60,000 nt of DNA from Caulobacterales bacterium (GCA_017302105.1 JAFLCS010000002.1:1-60000); one strand, 5' to 3'. Shown: positions 26,731-36,388, numbered from the stretch's first letter. A program made the numbers and translations. Notes: generated from the sequence alone by a model not told the origin.

Positions 26731-28077
26731 TCAATTCCGATAGGCGGGTGGCAGGGCGGTTCTCTGCCTGTAGCGATCTCGCAGCTCCAGACCGCGCGAC
26801 GCGAGCGGCTGGGGTTGGCCGTTTATGAAGATCGCAGTTGGCTGGCTCAGCGGCTCTAGCGGATCAGCCGTCCAGACGACCACATCGGCTGCGACACCAG
26901 GCCTCAGGCCTCCGAACTGCGACTCCAGCCCGAAAATCCGGGCGGGATTGACGGTGATCGCGGCAATGGCGGCCTCGTAGGGCAGGCCATGGGCAACGGC
27001 ATTGCCGGCGTTGTACCGGGCTTCGCGGGCACGGTGGACCGACCCCTCGCTGCCCTTGATCGCAATCATCACCCCGGCCGCATTCAGGCGCGCGGCGTTC
27101 TCCATCGTGGCCCCGCGAACCTCGAACGACTGGGGCAGGTTGGCCAGGGCGTCGAGCAGCACCGGCACACCGGCGGCGGCAATCTCGTCGGCGACGCGCC
27201 AGCCTTCCTCCGCACCATCGAGGATGATGTCGAGGTTCTCCTCCCGGGCCAGACGCAGGACGTTACGGATATCCGCCGCGCGGTGCACCGTGACAATCAG
27301 CGGCATTCGCCCCTGGGTCACCGGGATCAGGGCTTCAAGATCGGCACGCGACAGGGACAGGGGGCGCAGATCGCCCCGGTCGTAGGCGGCACGATTGGCC
27401 GCATAGAGACGGACCTCGCGCAGGATCTCGCGGATCAGGGTGTATTCGGCTCCGCGCGCGCCGCCGGCGACATCGGCACCCGCATCGCCGAACGGCGCCA
27501 CCATGGCGACCCGCGGCCGAACCAGAATGTCGGACCCCTCAGCCAGGTGGATCGCGGCGGCCTGGCCGGCGAACAGGCCGGGTGACTGCAATCCGCCCTC
27601 ACCGACCCCGGCGGTTTCCATCTCGTGTGCATGACCCCCACCCGAGCCCGGGTGCTGGGGCACGACGATGGCGCGGGTGATGCCGCCCAGACGCGCGACC
27701 GGCAGGGTGAAGCTGTCGGGGTCCAGGCCCCAGGACAGGTCAAAGGCCGCGCTCAGGGAATTGGAGTTCTGACGCAGGTCATTGGTGTCGCTCAGGGCCG
27801 ATACTTCGACGCCGCCGAGCCCGGAATCGACGGCCACGAATCCCGGCGCGATGACCCCGCCCCGGGCGTCGATCACCTGGGCTCCGGCCGGGATTGTGGC
27901 TGTCGCTCCGACCGCCGCAATGCGACCGTCACGGATGACGACCGTGCCCCGTTCGATGGTTTCGGTGCCGGTCAGGATGCGACCGTTGGTGATGGCGTAG
28001 GTCTGGGCCAGGGCCGCCGTCGCCGACAGGGCCAGGGCTGCGGTGGCCACCGTGATCGTCTTCAGCAGGTTCATCAC
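26731..28077 (-). CDS. secreted amidohydrolase-family protein, metal ligands partly lost
   Basis: A 448-residue protein with a Sec signal peptide (cleavage after ALAQ, residue 25) and the composite amidohydrolase fold: beta-sandwich start (YAITNGRILTGTETIERGTVVIRDGRIAAVG), a barrel, and the sandwich return FGLESQFGGLRPGVAADVVVW. The N-terminal HxH metal motif is replaced: PGFVAVDSG stands where PGFIDxHxH is expected, so Asp84 and Gly86 occupy the histidine positions. It overlaps the upstream active-looking amidohydrolase by four bases, so the two may form a complex. Catalysis is doubtful. Confidence 0.85.
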   Translation of the reverse strand: MMNLLKTITVATAALALSATAALAQTYAITNGRILTGTETIERGTVVIRDGRIAAVGATATIPAGAQVIDARGGVIAPGFVAVDSGLGGVEVSALSDTNDLRQNSNSLSAAFDLSWGLDPDSFTLPVARLGGITRAIVVPQHPGSGGGHAHEMETAGVGEGGLQSPGLFAGQAAAIHLAEGSDILVRPRVAMVAPFGDAGADVAGGARGAEYTLIREILREVRLYAANRAAYDRGDLRPLSLSRADLEALIPVTQGRMPLIVTVHRAADIRNVLRLAREENLDIILDGAEEGWRVADEIAAAGVPVLLDALANLPQSFEVRGATMENAARLNAAGVMIAIKGSEGSVHRAREARYNAGNAVAHGLPYEAAIAAITVNPARIFGLESQFGGLRPGVAADVVVWTADPLEPLSQPTAIFINGQPQPLASRGLELRDRYRQRTALPPAYRN

Positions 28078-29513
28078 AGGCCCTCCTGACCGGGCTGGCC
28101 GAGTTCAAAATCAGATCTGGGCTGATACGCCGGATCGAACCGGTCATGGACGCGGGCCCCGTCGATGAAAACCTGATCGGCGCGGGCGTAGATCGAGAAC
28201 GGGTTTGCGCTCCAGATCACGACATCGGCACGCTTGCCGACCTCCAGGCTGCCGGTCTGGTCCTCGATACCGATGGCGCGGGCGGCGTTCAGCGTGATCC
28301 AGGCGATGGCGGTCTCTTCGGCGATGTTCAACCCGGCCCGGCGTCCAGCCGAAAGCGCCGCCGCCGCCTCCTGATTGAGCCGTTGAATCAGGGTGTCGTC
28401 GTCCGAATGGATGACGGTGCAGGCCCCCGCAGCCTCGAGCAGGGCCGCGTTCTCCTCAATGCCGTCCAGGGCCTCCATCTTGAAGCCCCACCAGCCGGCC
28501 CAGGTCGCCGAGCAGATGCCTTCGCGGGCCAGAACATCGGCGATCTTGTAGCTCTCGGAGGCATGGTGAAAGGTCGTGATCCGGTAGCCGAACTCACGGG
28601 CCAGATCGATCATCAGCATCATCTCGTCGGCGCGGTAGCAGTGGTTCTGCACCAGGATGTCGCCCGACAGGACGCCGGCGAGGGTTTCCAGTCGGAGGTC
28701 GCGCGTCGGCGGGTCGCCCTCGCCGGTGCGTTCATACGCCTCCCAACGCCGCCGATAGTTCTGGGCCTCGATCCAGGCGGCACGATAGCCGGCCATGTTA
28801 CCCATGCCGGTGGCGGGGCTCTGGTTGCGGCCGCCATAGACACGGCTGGGGTTTTCCCCGCAGGCCATTTTCAGTCCGTAGGGAGCCTCTGGGAACTTCA
28901 TGCCCTGCATCGAGACGGACGGCACATTGCGCAGGGTCACCGAACGCCCACCAAACAGATTGGCCGATCCAGGCAGGATCTGAAGTGTGGTCACACCGCC
29001 CTCGCGCGCCCGGTTGAAGCCGGGGTCCTGGGGCCAGACCGAATGCTCGGACCAGACCTGCCCGGTGTTCGGATTGGTCGCCTCATTGCCGTCCGAGGTC
29101 GCCTGCACCGACGGGCTGGGATAGACGCCCAGGTGGCTGTGAGCGTCGATGATGCCGGGGGTCACGAATCGACCGGCCGCATCGACGCGACGGATACCGG
29201 CGGGGATCGGGGTCTCGGGGCCACCGACCGCCGCAACCCGACCGCCGGCCAGGACGACCACGCCGTTCTCGATTCGCTGGCCGGTGCCGGTAAAGACGGT
29301 CGCGCCGACGATCGCCAGATCTTCAGCCGGTAGGGGCTGATAGGTCGAGGGGAAGGGGTCTCGCAGGCCTCGCAGGCCCGGCAACAGGTCGGCAGAGGCC
29401 CCAGAGCCGGATTGCGGCCCGGATTGGGCGTCGGCGGGCGTCGCGCCGCTGCCGGTGGCGCAGCCCCCCATCGTCACGGCCAGGGCCGCAGCGGCGATCA
29501 TCAGGCGTTTCAT
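28074..29513 (-). CDS. amidohydrolase-family lipoprotein
   Basis: A 479-residue lipoprotein (lipobox MGGC, Cys18) with an amidohydrolase barrel of the imidazolonepropionase/Xaa-Pro dipeptidase-like group. The metal motif GIIDAHSHLG is intact (His125, His127), and ITTFHHASE and VIHSDDD supply likely further ligands. The start at 29513 follows GGGGGAAG and begins the signal peptide; an earlier in-frame ATG at 29579 has neither. The downstream partner, a degenerate homologue, overlaps by ATGA. Substrate unknown; cyclic dipeptides or peptide derivatives are plausible. Confidence 0.87.
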   Translation of the reverse strand: MKRLMIAAAALAVTMGGCATGSGATPADAQSGPQSGSGASADLLPGLRGLRDPFPSTYQPLPAEDLAIVGATVFTGTGQRIENGVVVLAGGRVAAVGGPETPIPAGIRRVDAAGRFVTPGIIDAHSHLGVYPSPSVQATSDGNEATNPNTGQVWSEHSVWPQDPGFNRAREGGVTTLQILPGSANLFGGRSVTLRNVPSVSMQGMKFPEAPYGLKMACGENPSRVYGGRNQSPATGMGNMAGYRAAWIEAQNYRRRWEAYERTGEGDPPTRDLRLETLAGVLSGDILVQNHCYRADEMMLMIDLAREFGYRITTFHHASESYKIADVLAREGICSATWAGWWGFKMEALDGIEENAALLEAAGACTVIHSDDDTLIQRLNQEAAAALSAGRRAGLNIAEETAIAWITLNAARAIGIEDQTGSLEVGKRADVVIWSANPFSIYARADQVFIDGARVHDRFDPAYQPRSDFELGQPGQEGL

Positions 29514-29581
29514 CTTCCCCCCAGGACAGTCTGCGACCGCAATAAAGCGATTGGAGCCGACCCGGCCAAGTGAAAACACGG

Positions 29582-29863
29582 TTAGGCGATCAGGCGGGAC
29601 CAGACCTCGGTCTCATCGAGGTCTCCAATCCAGATGGTCTTGTTGCGCGCGGTCGCGCCGGCAACCAGCTCGAGCCGTGACTTCGGCAGCTTCAGCGCCT
29701 TGGCCAGAACCACGATGACCGCGGTGTTGGCTTCGCCGTCCGCTGGGGCGGCTCGCACACGCAGCCGCAGGACGCGGTGGCCGCTCTCGTCGCTCTGGAT
29801 GCCGTCGATCCGGTCGGTCCCGCCCCGCGGCGTGACCCGCACGCGCAGGCGGTAGCCTGTCAC
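29582..29863 (-). CDS. DUF167 / YggU-family protein
   Basis: A 93-residue cytosolic protein of the DUF167 family: VRVTPRGGTDRIDGI, then RLRVRAAPADGEANTAVIVVLAKALKLPKSRLELVAGATARNKTIWI. The function of the family is unknown. The GTG start at 29863 overlaps the upstream YggT stop by four bases; yggT-yggU adjacency is widely conserved. Confidence 0.93.
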   Translation of the reverse strand: MTGYRLRVRVTPRGGTDRIDGIQSDESGHRVLRLRVRAAPADGEANTAVIVVLAKALKLPKSRLELVAGATARNKTIWIGDLDETEVWSRLIA

Positions 29864-30165
29864 CCGAGCAGCTGGAACAGCGCCGGGGCCGCCGTATTGT
29901 TGAAGACCATACGGACAAACTGAAGCAGCAACAGCACGATGATGGGCGTGATGTCGATCCCGCCCAGGGGCGGAATGATGCGCCGGAATGGCTCCATCAG
30001 GGGGCGGGTCACGGCGTCCAGAAACGTCAGGATCGAATAGACGAAGCGGTTGCGGGTGTTGATGACGTCAAAGGCGACCAGCCAACTGACGATGGCCGAG
30101 ATGATGATGAACAGAATCATCAGCCCGATGATCGAGTTGACCAGCCAGATAATGGCCGCTGCCAT
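29860..30165 (-). CDS. YggT-family membrane protein
   Basis: A 101-residue inner-membrane protein with two hydrophobic regions (about 5-33 and 70-92) around the conserved centre YSILTFLDAVTRPLMEPFRRIIPPLGGIDITPII. YggT proteins are linked to cell-division and osmotic functions but have no defined activity. It is coupled to the DUF167 gene downstream. The tRNA-Ala gene lies 127 bases upstream on the opposite strand. Confidence 0.93.
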   Translation of the reverse strand: MAAAIIWLVNSIIGLMILFIIISAIVSWLVAFDVINTRNRFVYSILTFLDAVTRPLMEPFRRIIPPLGGIDITPIIVLLLLQFVRMVFNNTAAPALFQLLG

Positions 30166-30292
30166 GGAGACGTCCTCGCGCTTGCCCGGCCTCGTCGGGC
30201 CGATGTGGACGCCGCTTCTAGCGGTTCGCGCCGTGCGCGCAAACCCCGCGCTTGACTTCGGTGCCCGCTGGCAGCATTAGCCCCGCTCCGTT

Positions 30293-30368
<76 letters not shown>

Positions 30369-30381
30369 TTCCCCAGAAAAC

Positions 30382-30732
30382 CTAGAGGACGTCTCGGACC
30401 CGGTCCTGGGGACGGGCCAGCACCACGCCCTTGGGTGTGGCGACGATCGGGCGCTCGACCAGGATGGGGTGTTCGACCATGGCCTTGAGCAGGGCGGCTT
30501 CGGAGACCTCCGGGCCGATCAGGCCCAGCTCCTGAGCCAAGGGCTCCTTGGCCCGCAGGAAGGCGGCGACCGGACCTCCGGCGCGCTCGGCCAGGCCCTT
30601 GAGGCGTTCGGCGGTCCAGCCGGTGTCCTTGTAGAGCACGATCTCCGGCTCGATCCCGGCTTCGCGGATGATCTCCAGCGTCTTGCGCGAGGTCGAGCAT
30701 TGCGGATTGTGGAAGATGGTCACGTCGCTCAT
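30382..30732 (-). CDS. arsC: ArsC-family (glutaredoxin-coupled) arsenate reductase
   Basis: A 116-residue thioredoxin-fold enzyme. The catalytic Cys12 is in HNPQCSTSRKTLEII, and Arg60, Arg94 and Arg107 fall at the same numbers as the three active-site arginines of the plasmid R773 enzyme, which favours true arsenate reduction over a Spx/YffB-like role. There are no other ars genes in the window, so it is a stand-alone copy. It ends 13 bases from the tRNA-Ala, convergent with it. Confidence 0.88.
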   Translation of the reverse strand: MSDVTIFHNPQCSTSRKTLEIIREAGIEPEIVLYKDTGWTAERLKGLAERAGGPVAAFLRAKEPLAQELGLIGPEVSEAALLKAMVEHPILVERPIVATPKGVVLARPQDRVRDVL

Positions 30733-30776
30733 GGCCGGGTCTCTTTCTGGTCAGGATGTTCGCAGGGTGCTCGGCG

Positions 30777-31928
30777 TCAGACGTCCCAGGTCGCCGGGCC
30801 TTCGCCATAGGCCTCGACGGCGGCGAACAGGGCGCGGATCTCGGCCCGTTCAGCCTCGGTAATCTCGGGTTTCCAGACGTCGAAAATCAGCACGATGCGT
30901 TCCTGGTCGGAGCGGTTCCAGGCCTCGTGATTGATGGTGTCGTCGAAGGCCCAGGCCTGACCATAGGCCCAGTCACGCGTCTCGGACCCAACCCGGAACG
31001 AACATCCGTCGGGGCAGATGACCGGCAGGTGACAGATCAGCCGGGTGTTCACCAGGCCGCTGTGCGGCGGGATGTGGGCCCCCGGTACCAGTCGTGAAAA
31101 CAGCACTGACGGCGCGCGGCCGGGTATGTCGGTCAGGGGAGCTCCCTCAAGCGCGGCCAGGGTGCGCGGAAACCGCGCGACATTGGCGGCGACAGGCTGC
31201 CCGTCCTTGATGAGATAGAAGCCGGTCCAGTCCGAATTCTCGAGCATCCCCTGCTGGCTGCTGTTGGGTCGGTTCTCACGGGTCTCGATATAGGGTGTGA
31301 AGAGCTCCGGGTTGTCCATGACCGCCAGCAGTTCTTCGCGAACGTCGTCGACGGCTGCCTCGAGCCGATCCAGGAAAGGTGTCGCTTCGCGGGGAGCGAA
31401 CTGGATCTGGGGCAGGCCTGGGAAATAGTAGAACCGAGGCTCCTGCAAATAGAGCCGGCTCTTGCCGGTCATCAGGTCGACCGATTGTTTGAAGCGGGGG
31501 CTGGGATCGGGCAGCCGCTCGGACAGGAACTGGTCAAAGCCGCCGGCCAGCGATTCGAGCTCGCGGCTCGCGCGCGCCAGTTCGGCCTTGAGGTCCGCCC
31601 CCGCCGCCGCCGGGGCGCTGCGGATGGCCGAGGCATAGAAGCTGGAGGCGCTGCGGCGATCTCCCGCCGCCAGAAAATGATCCCCCTTGAGCAGCAACGC
31701 ACGGGCATTGCCGGACTCGAGGCGCAGGGCCCCTTCAGCGGCAGCCAGGACCGCAGCGCCGTCACCGAGTTCGCGACAGGCATAGGCCTGGGCGACCCAC
31801 ACCGAGGCGTCGCCGTGCCCCGCGCGGGTCACCTGTTCGAACAGGTCGCGGGCCTGCTCGGCCTGCCCGGCGCGCAGGGCCGCAAGCGCCTGCCGTGCGA
31901 TCGCTGGATAGTCTGGGGCAGAGGTCAT
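30777..31928 (-). CDS. aspartyl/asparaginyl beta-hydroxylase-domain protein with N-terminal TPR
   Basis: A 383-residue protein. The N-terminal part (about 5-115) is TPR-like helical repeats (ARQALAALRAGQAEQARDLFEQV, ALRLESGNARALLLKGDHFLAAGDRRSA). The C-terminal half is an AspH-type Fe(II)/2-oxoglutarate domain with HIPPHSGLVNTRLICHLPVI, the second histidine region DDTINHEAWNRSD and RIVLIFDVWKPE. It could hydroxylate a protein or a lipid; relatives in bacteria modify ornithine lipids or unknown targets. It begins two bases after the HPr stop, so it belongs to the PTS operon. Confidence 0.87.
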   Translation of the reverse strand: MTSAPDYPAIARQALAALRAGQAEQARDLFEQVTRAGHGDASVWVAQAYACRELGDGAAVLAAAEGALRLESGNARALLLKGDHFLAAGDRRSASSFYASAIRSAPAAAGADLKAELARASRELESLAGGFDQFLSERLPDPSPRFKQSVDLMTGKSRLYLQEPRFYYFPGLPQIQFAPREATPFLDRLEAAVDDVREELLAVMDNPELFTPYIETRENRPNSSQQGMLENSDWTGFYLIKDGQPVAANVARFPRTLAALEGAPLTDIPGRAPSVLFSRLVPGAHIPPHSGLVNTRLICHLPVICPDGCSFRVGSETRDWAYGQAWAFDDTINHEAWNRSDQERIVLIFDVWKPEITEAERAEIRALFAAVEAYGEGPATWDV

Positions 31929-31930
31929 CG

Positions 31931-32206
31931 TCAGCAGTCCTCGTCGAAGCGGGCCTCGACCAGACCGACGACGGCGGCCAGCGCCGCCTCGGCATCGGGG
32001 CCGTCGGCGGTGATGGTGAGGTCTGACCCCTTGCCGGCCCCCAACATCAACAGGCCCATGATGGATCGGGCATCGACCGACTGGCCGTCCTTGCCCACCT
32101 GGACTTCGGCGTCGAAGGGGTTGACGGCTTTGACCAGCTTGGCGGATGCCCGCGCGTGCAAACCCTTGGCATTGCAGATCGTCACGATGCGGACGAGGCC
32201 GCTCAC
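31931..32206 (-). CDS. ptsH: HPr-family phosphocarrier protein
   Basis: A 91-residue phosphocarrier. The phosphorylated histidine is His17 in NAKGLHARASAKL, and the HprK target serine is Ser48 in DARSIMGLLML. With no sugar permease nearby it is likely part of a regulatory PTS (NPr-like) that controls rather than transports. ATGA overlap with the EIIA gene upstream. Confidence 0.94.
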   Translation of the reverse strand: MSGLVRIVTICNAKGLHARASAKLVKAVNPFDAEVQVGKDGQSVDARSIMGLLMLGAGKGSDLTITADGPDAEAALAAVVGLVEARFDEDC

Positions 32207-32607
32207 TTGTCGCCTGCCAGGATGTACGAGGCGACGGAGATATATTTGCGCCCGGCGTCCTGAGCCTGGGCCACGCAGGCCTCGATCGTCTCGCGATGGC
32301 GCAGGGTTCCCAGCTTGATGAGCATCGGCAGGTTCAGCCCGGCGATGACCTCGGCACCGGTCTGTTCCATCACCGAAATGGCCAGGTTTGACGGCGTCCC
32401 GCCGAACATATCGGTCAGAAGGATGACGCCCTGACCCTTGTCGACGCGCCTTGCGGCGGCCAGAATTTCACTACGCCTGGCTTCCATGTCGTCGTCCGGC
32501 CCGATGCAGATCGGAACCACATCCGTCTGCGGACCGACCACGTGTTCCATGGCGGACAAGAACTCCCTCGCCAGCCCCCCATGGGTGACGATGACAAGAC
32601 CGATCAT
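32203..32607 (-). CDS. PTS EIIA component of the mannose family (regulatory)
   Basis: A 134-residue EIIA-Man-like domain with phospho-acceptor His9 in VIVTHGGLAREF and the conserved segments LLTDMFGGTPSNLA and EVIAGLNLPMLIKL. No EIIB, EIIC or EIID genes follow, as in other alphaproteobacteria where this protein acts in signalling together with HPr and HPr kinase. It is encoded between hprK (80 bases upstream) and HPr (overlapping). Confidence 0.93.
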   Translation of the reverse strand: MIGLVIVTHGGLAREFLSAMEHVVGPQTDVVPICIGPDDDMEARRSEILAAARRVDKGQGVILLTDMFGGTPSNLAISVMEQTGAEVIAGLNLPMLIKLGTLRHRETIEACVAQAQDAGRKYISVASYILAGDK

Positions 32608-32687
32608 GATCCAATGTAATCCCTAAACGCCCCCGACCGGCCCCGTTCTGGGTGCTGGTCGAAAGACCGTTTCATAAAGCAAGCCGA

Positions 32688-33128
32688 TCAGGGTTCCAAC
32701 CATGAGCGCGCCTCAATCCCGGTCAGGGTCTGCCTGATCCTGTCCGGTGTCGAGACGTCGGTGGCCTCCAGGACGACTCGGGGAATGGACACGCCGTGCA
32801 CGATCTGCGTGTCCGGCTCGGGCAGCCGCTCGGTCGGGGTTTCGCATCTCACGATCAGGCCGACCTGCGCGGCGACCAGGTGTGGCACGGCCATCAGGCC
32901 GATGTGGCGCACCTCCAGAATGCCGGCGAGCCGCTTGGCCGGCGCAGCATACAGACCCTCGCCGGATCGCCAGAGATGGAGCCGGTCATCCCCAACCAGG
33001 CGCCAGGCCGGGTCGCGGATCATGCGTAGCGCCAGGTCGCTCTTGCCGGCCCCGGAAGGCCCGAAAAGCACCACGGCCCGCCATCCGCTGACGCTGCGGT
33101 GTGCGATGGCGGTTGCGTGAACCGTCAT
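32688..33128 (-). CDS. hprK: short HPr kinase/phosphorylase
   Basis: A 146-residue C-terminal-type HprK. It has Walker A GPSGAGKSDLAL (23-34), the segment RLVGDDRLHLWR, and the phosphorylase-site region GILEVRHIGLMAV. The N-terminal domain of the roughly 310-residue Gram-positive enzyme is absent, as is normal for alphaproteobacteria. It phosphorylates the serine of HPr in response to metabolites. The ATG overlaps the chvG stop by four bases, so it is co-translated with the sensor kinase. Confidence 0.92.
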   Translation of the reverse strand: MTVHATAIAHRSVSGWRAVVLFGPSGAGKSDLALRMIRDPAWRLVGDDRLHLWRSGEGLYAAPAKRLAGILEVRHIGLMAVPHLVAAQVGLIVRCETPTERLPEPDTQIVHGVSIPRVVLEATDVSTPDRIRQTLTGIEARSWLEP

Positions 33129-34708
33129 TCGACCTCGGGGAAGCGAACGATAAAGCGCGCGCCCAGGACGCTGCCGTCGTCGGCCTTGTGATTCTCGGCC
33201 GTGATCGTGCCGCCGTGGGCTTCGACGATCTGGCGTGCGATGGCCAGACCGAGCCCCGAGTTCGAGCCGAACTCGGCCCCCTTTGGCCGCGAGGTGTAGA
33301 AACGCCGGAAGACGGTCTCGAGGTTTTCGTCGGGAATACCCGGTCCTGTATCGTCAACGGTCACGACGATCGGCAGGTCGTCATTGCGCCGGTCGTGCTC
33401 GATCGTGACCGAAACCGTCCCGTCGCGCGGGCTGAACGAACGCGCATTGTCGATGAGATTCCGGAACACCTGACCGAATGGGCCTTCGCGACCCATGACC
33501 CTGAACTCAACGTCAGAGGTGCCCGACAGGACCACAGCGGCACCCCGGTCGTCGTCATAGATGCTGACGACATCGGCCAGCAGGCGATCCAGCGTCATCG
33601 CCCTGGGGGCGTCGCGGGCCAGCTCGGCGTCCAGCCGTGATGCGTTGGAAATGTCGGTAATCAGCCGGTCTGCGCGCCAGACGTCGCGCTCAAGCACATG
33701 AAGAAGACGCCGGCGGTCCTTGTCGGTCTTGACCAGCCCCAGCGTCTCGACCGCCGAGCGGATCGAGGTCAGTGGATTCTTGATCTCGTGCGAGACGTCG
33801 GCGGCGAACCGTTCGATGGCGACCATACGCTCATGGAGAGCGGCCGTCATGGTTTCCAGGGCGCGGGCCAGGTCCCCGATCTCGTCCTTGCGGGTTTCCA
33901 GATCGGGCAGGGAGATGGCCCGAGTCCGCTGGAGTCTGACCCGATCGGCGGCACGGGCCAGCCGCAGGAGTGGACGCACGACCCAGAAATACAGAAGGCC
34001 GGCCGTCAGCAGGGACACAGCGAAGGCGGCCAGGGCGAACGGCAGCAGCGCGCGGCGCTGGGCCGCAACGATCTCGGAGAAATCGTCGGCCTCGAGCGTC
34101 AGGACGCCGACCACGGTGGCGACATGACGGATGGGCACCGAGACCGACACGACCTGCTGGCCGATTTCATTGACCCGAACGCCCGCCTGTGGAGCCCCGG
34201 TCAGAGCCGCCTCGACCTCTGCGGCCAGGGCGTTGCGGGCGGCGGTGAGCTGCGTTTCTTGCTGTCGCGGGTCGGGTTCGGGCGGCAGCGGTACATCGGC
34301 CCCGCGTGCCGGCGGCAGCGGGGCTACCTCGACCGCGTCGGACACCAGATAGGAATCGGCGATCAGAAAGCCGTCGATGTCATACAGACGTGCCCGCTGA
34401 CCGACCGGAATCAGGTCCGCCCGCAGAAACTGGGCCGAGGCGATCGGGTCGATCAGGGGGTAGGGCTCACCCTCGGTGGCCCCGAATTCGTACAGTACCG
34501 TCGCGACCAGCTGAGCCTGGGCGTTCAGATACTGAATTCGCGCGTCAACGAGGCCGCGACGCCATTCGTTCAGGCCGAACATCCCGACCAGAAGCACCGC
34601 CAGTGTGATCAGGTTGAGCGCCAGGATCAGACGCGCAAGGCCCGATCCGAACAGTGACTTGATGCGCCGGAATGTACCGCGACCTGGGAGCTCGTCAGTC
34701 TCATTCAC
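33125..34708 (-). CDS. chvG: ChvG-type sensor histidine kinase
   Basis: A 527-residue envelope sensor kinase. Two membrane helices (about 25-47 and 222-243) flank a periplasmic domain of about 170 residues; the HAMP region is [26 protein letters not shown]. The H box is [16 protein letters not shown] (His307), followed by N box [12 protein letters not shown]1 DDTGPGIP and G2 [17 protein letters not shown] 34708 overlaps the chvI stop by eight bases and is chosen as start; an in-frame ATG at 34729 is an alternative. ChvG responds to acid, osmotic and cell-wall stress in Caulobacter and rhizobia. Confidence 0.92.
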   Translation of the reverse strand: MNETDELPGRGTFRRIKSLFGSGLARLILALNLITLAVLLVGMFGLNEWRRGLVDARIQYLNAQAQLVATVLYEFGATEGEPYPLIDPIASAQFLRADLIPVGQRARLYDIDGFLIADSYLVSDAVEVAPLPPARGADVPLPPEPDPRQQETQLTAARNALAAEVEAALTGAPQAGVRVNEIGQQVVSVSVPIRHVATVVGVLTLEADDFSEIVAAQRRALLPFALAAFAVSLLTAGLLYFWVVRPLLRLARAADRVRLQRTRAISLPDLETRKDEIGDLARALETMTAALHERMVAIERFAADVSHEIKNPLTSIRSAVETLGLVKTDKDRRRLLHVLERDVWRADRLITDISNASRLDAELARDAPRAMTLDRLLADVVSIYDDDRGAAVVLSGTSDVEFRVMGREGPFGQVFRNLIDNARSFSPRDGTVSVTIEHDRRNDDLPIVVTVDDTGPGIPDENLETVFRRFYTSRPKGAEFGSNSGLGLAIARQIVEAHGGTITAENHKADDGSVLGARFIVRFPEVE

Positions 34709-35399
34709 GGTAGCGGTAGCCCACTCCATAAAGCGTTTCGATGGCGTCGAACTCAGGGTCGACGACCCGGAATTTCTTGCGCATCCGCTTGATGTGGCTG
34801 TCGATGGTACGGTCATCGACATAGACCTGATCGTCGTAGGCGGCATCCATCAGATTGTCGCGACTCTTCACGAACCCCGGACGCTGCGCCAGGGCCTGGA
34901 GCAGCAGGAACTCCGTCACGGTAAGCCGCACCGGCTGACCGTCCCAGGTGCTCTCGTGGCGTGCTGGGTCCATCGACAGCTTGCCGCGTTTCAGGGCCTT
35001 GGACGAGGCCTCAGGGTCCATCGGCTCGCTCTGGTCGATACCGGCGCGGCGCAGGATCGCCTTGATCCTTTCCAGCAACAGGCGCTGGCTGAAGGGCTTG
35101 GTCATATAGTCGTCGGCCCCCAGGTTGAAGCCGAGGATTTCGTCGATTTCCTCGTCCTTGGAGGTCAGCATGATGATCGGCAGGTTCGAGGTCTGGCGGA
35201 TGCGCCGCAGCACCTCCATGCCGTCCATCCGCGGCATCTTCACGTCCAGCACGGCCAGATCCGGTGGCTCGGATTCCAGTGCGGCCAATCCCGATGCCCC
35301 GTCATGATAGGCGCGCACGGTGTGGCCGTGGCTTTCCAGCGCCAGCTTGACCGACTCCACGATGTTTTCGTCGTCGTCGACGAGAGTAATCACGGCCAT
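34701..35399 (-). CDS. chvI: ChvI-type response regulator
   Basis: A 232-residue OmpR-family regulator. The receiver has the acidic pocket VDDDE, phospho-acceptor Asp52 in [11 protein letters not shown], the conserved Lys in DDYMTKPF, and a winged-helix output domain ending [15 protein letters not shown]...[13 protein letters not shown]. The linker between the domains is longer than usual and contains the ChvI-typical insertion. It is the first gene of the operon chvI-chvG-hprK-EIIA-HPr; promoter sequences in the 188-base gap upstream are not obvious. Confidence 0.94.
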   Translation of the reverse strand: MAVITLVDDDENIVESVKLALESHGHTVRAYHDGASGLAALESEPPDLAVLDVKMPRMDGMEVLRRIRQTSNLPIIMLTSKDEEIDEILGFNLGADDYMTKPFSQRLLLERIKAILRRAGIDQSEPMDPEASSKALKRGKLSMDPARHESTWDGQPVRLTVTEFLLLQALAQRPGFVKSRDNLMDAAYDDQVYVDDRTIDSHIKRMRKKFRVVDPEFDAIETLYGVGYRYRE

Positions 35400-35587
35400 G
35401 TTTGAAAGGCTCTCCGAATGTGGGCCGGCGACGGATCGCGGTGCCGGACGACAAGATTAGGGCTGGACTGCGTTCAGGCCAAGGCGCGTCCTGACGTCGG
35501 AGACAGGATGGGCCCGCAAATTCCCCGTTCGGCTCTCCCCCACCGGCGATCTCCCGGCTATGCTGGCGCCTCAATCAGGGGGAAACT

Positions 35588-36388
35588 TTGGTCGAAGCTA
35601 TCGATCCTTATGAGGCGTTGAGCCGGATTTTCGAGGGGCGTTCGGCCCTTTTGCTCGAGGATGACGGAGCCCTGGCCGACCACGTGTCGGGCAAGCTCCA
35701 GCGCGCCGGCTTCCATGCCGTCGATCGGGCGACGACCGGCGAGGAGGCGCTGTCGATGGCGGCCAGCCGGGCCTATGACGTTCTGATCCTCGATCGAATC
35801 ACGCCCGGAATGGACGGCCTGACCACCCTCGGCGCGATTCGCGGCGGCAGTGGCCCGTGCCGCGAGACGCCGGCACTGTTCCTCACGGCCTTGGGGGGTG
35901 AGCGCCAGAAGGTCGAAGGGCTAATGGCGGGGGCCGACGACTATGTCGCCAAGCCGGTCGGCGACGAGGAGCTTCTGGCGCGCGTCGCGGCCCAGCTGCG
36001 TCGGGCGCGTATCCAGTCCGGCGAAGGGGCGCGAGGCGAGCTGGCCAACGGCCCGTTCCGCCTGTCGACGGGCGCGCGGACGCTGACGTTTCATCCGGGC
36101 GGTGCCCAGGCACGGACGCTGGACCTGTCACCGCTGGAGTTTGCCATCGTCGCCGAGCTGTTCGGCGCGCGCGGTCAGCCGGTGACCAAATCGATGCTGT
36201 GGGACCGGTGCTGGGTCGAGTGGAAATTCCTGCCGGATAACTACGTCAACATCATCGATGCGCGGATTTCGGCCCTGCGGCGCCGTCTCAAGGATCAATG
36301 CCCCGAACTGTCGGAGGCTCTGCATCCGCTGATTGTTTCAGCGCGTAGCCAAAGCCTCGTCTTCCGGATTCTGGACGCCGCTGCATGA
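35588..36388 (+). CDS. OmpR-type response regulator of a second two-component pair
   Basis: A 266-residue regulator starting at TTG 35588 behind AGGGGGAAAC. The receiver (about 18-135) has LLLEDDGA, phospho-acceptor Asp69 in VLILDRITPGMDG and Lys in DDYVAKPVG. The C-terminal winged helix (about 160-260) includes LSPLEFAIVAELFGARGQPVTKSMLWD and YVNIIDARISALRRRLKD. It overlaps the kinase gene by ATGA, and a DegP-like protease follows, which suggests an envelope-stress circuit. It is divergent from chvI. Confidence 0.88.
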   Translation: MVEAIDPYEALSRIFEGRSALLLEDDGALADHVSGKLQRAGFHAVDRATTGEEALSMAASRAYDVLILDRITPGMDGLTTLGAIRGGSGPCRETPALFLTALGGERQKVEGLMAGADDYVAKPVGDEELLARVAAQLRRARIQSGEGARGELANGPFRLSTGARTLTFHPGGAQARTLDLSPLEFAIVAELFGARGQPVTKSMLWDRCWVEWKFLPDNYVNIIDARISALRRRLKDQCPELSEALHPLIVSARSQSLVFRILDAAA

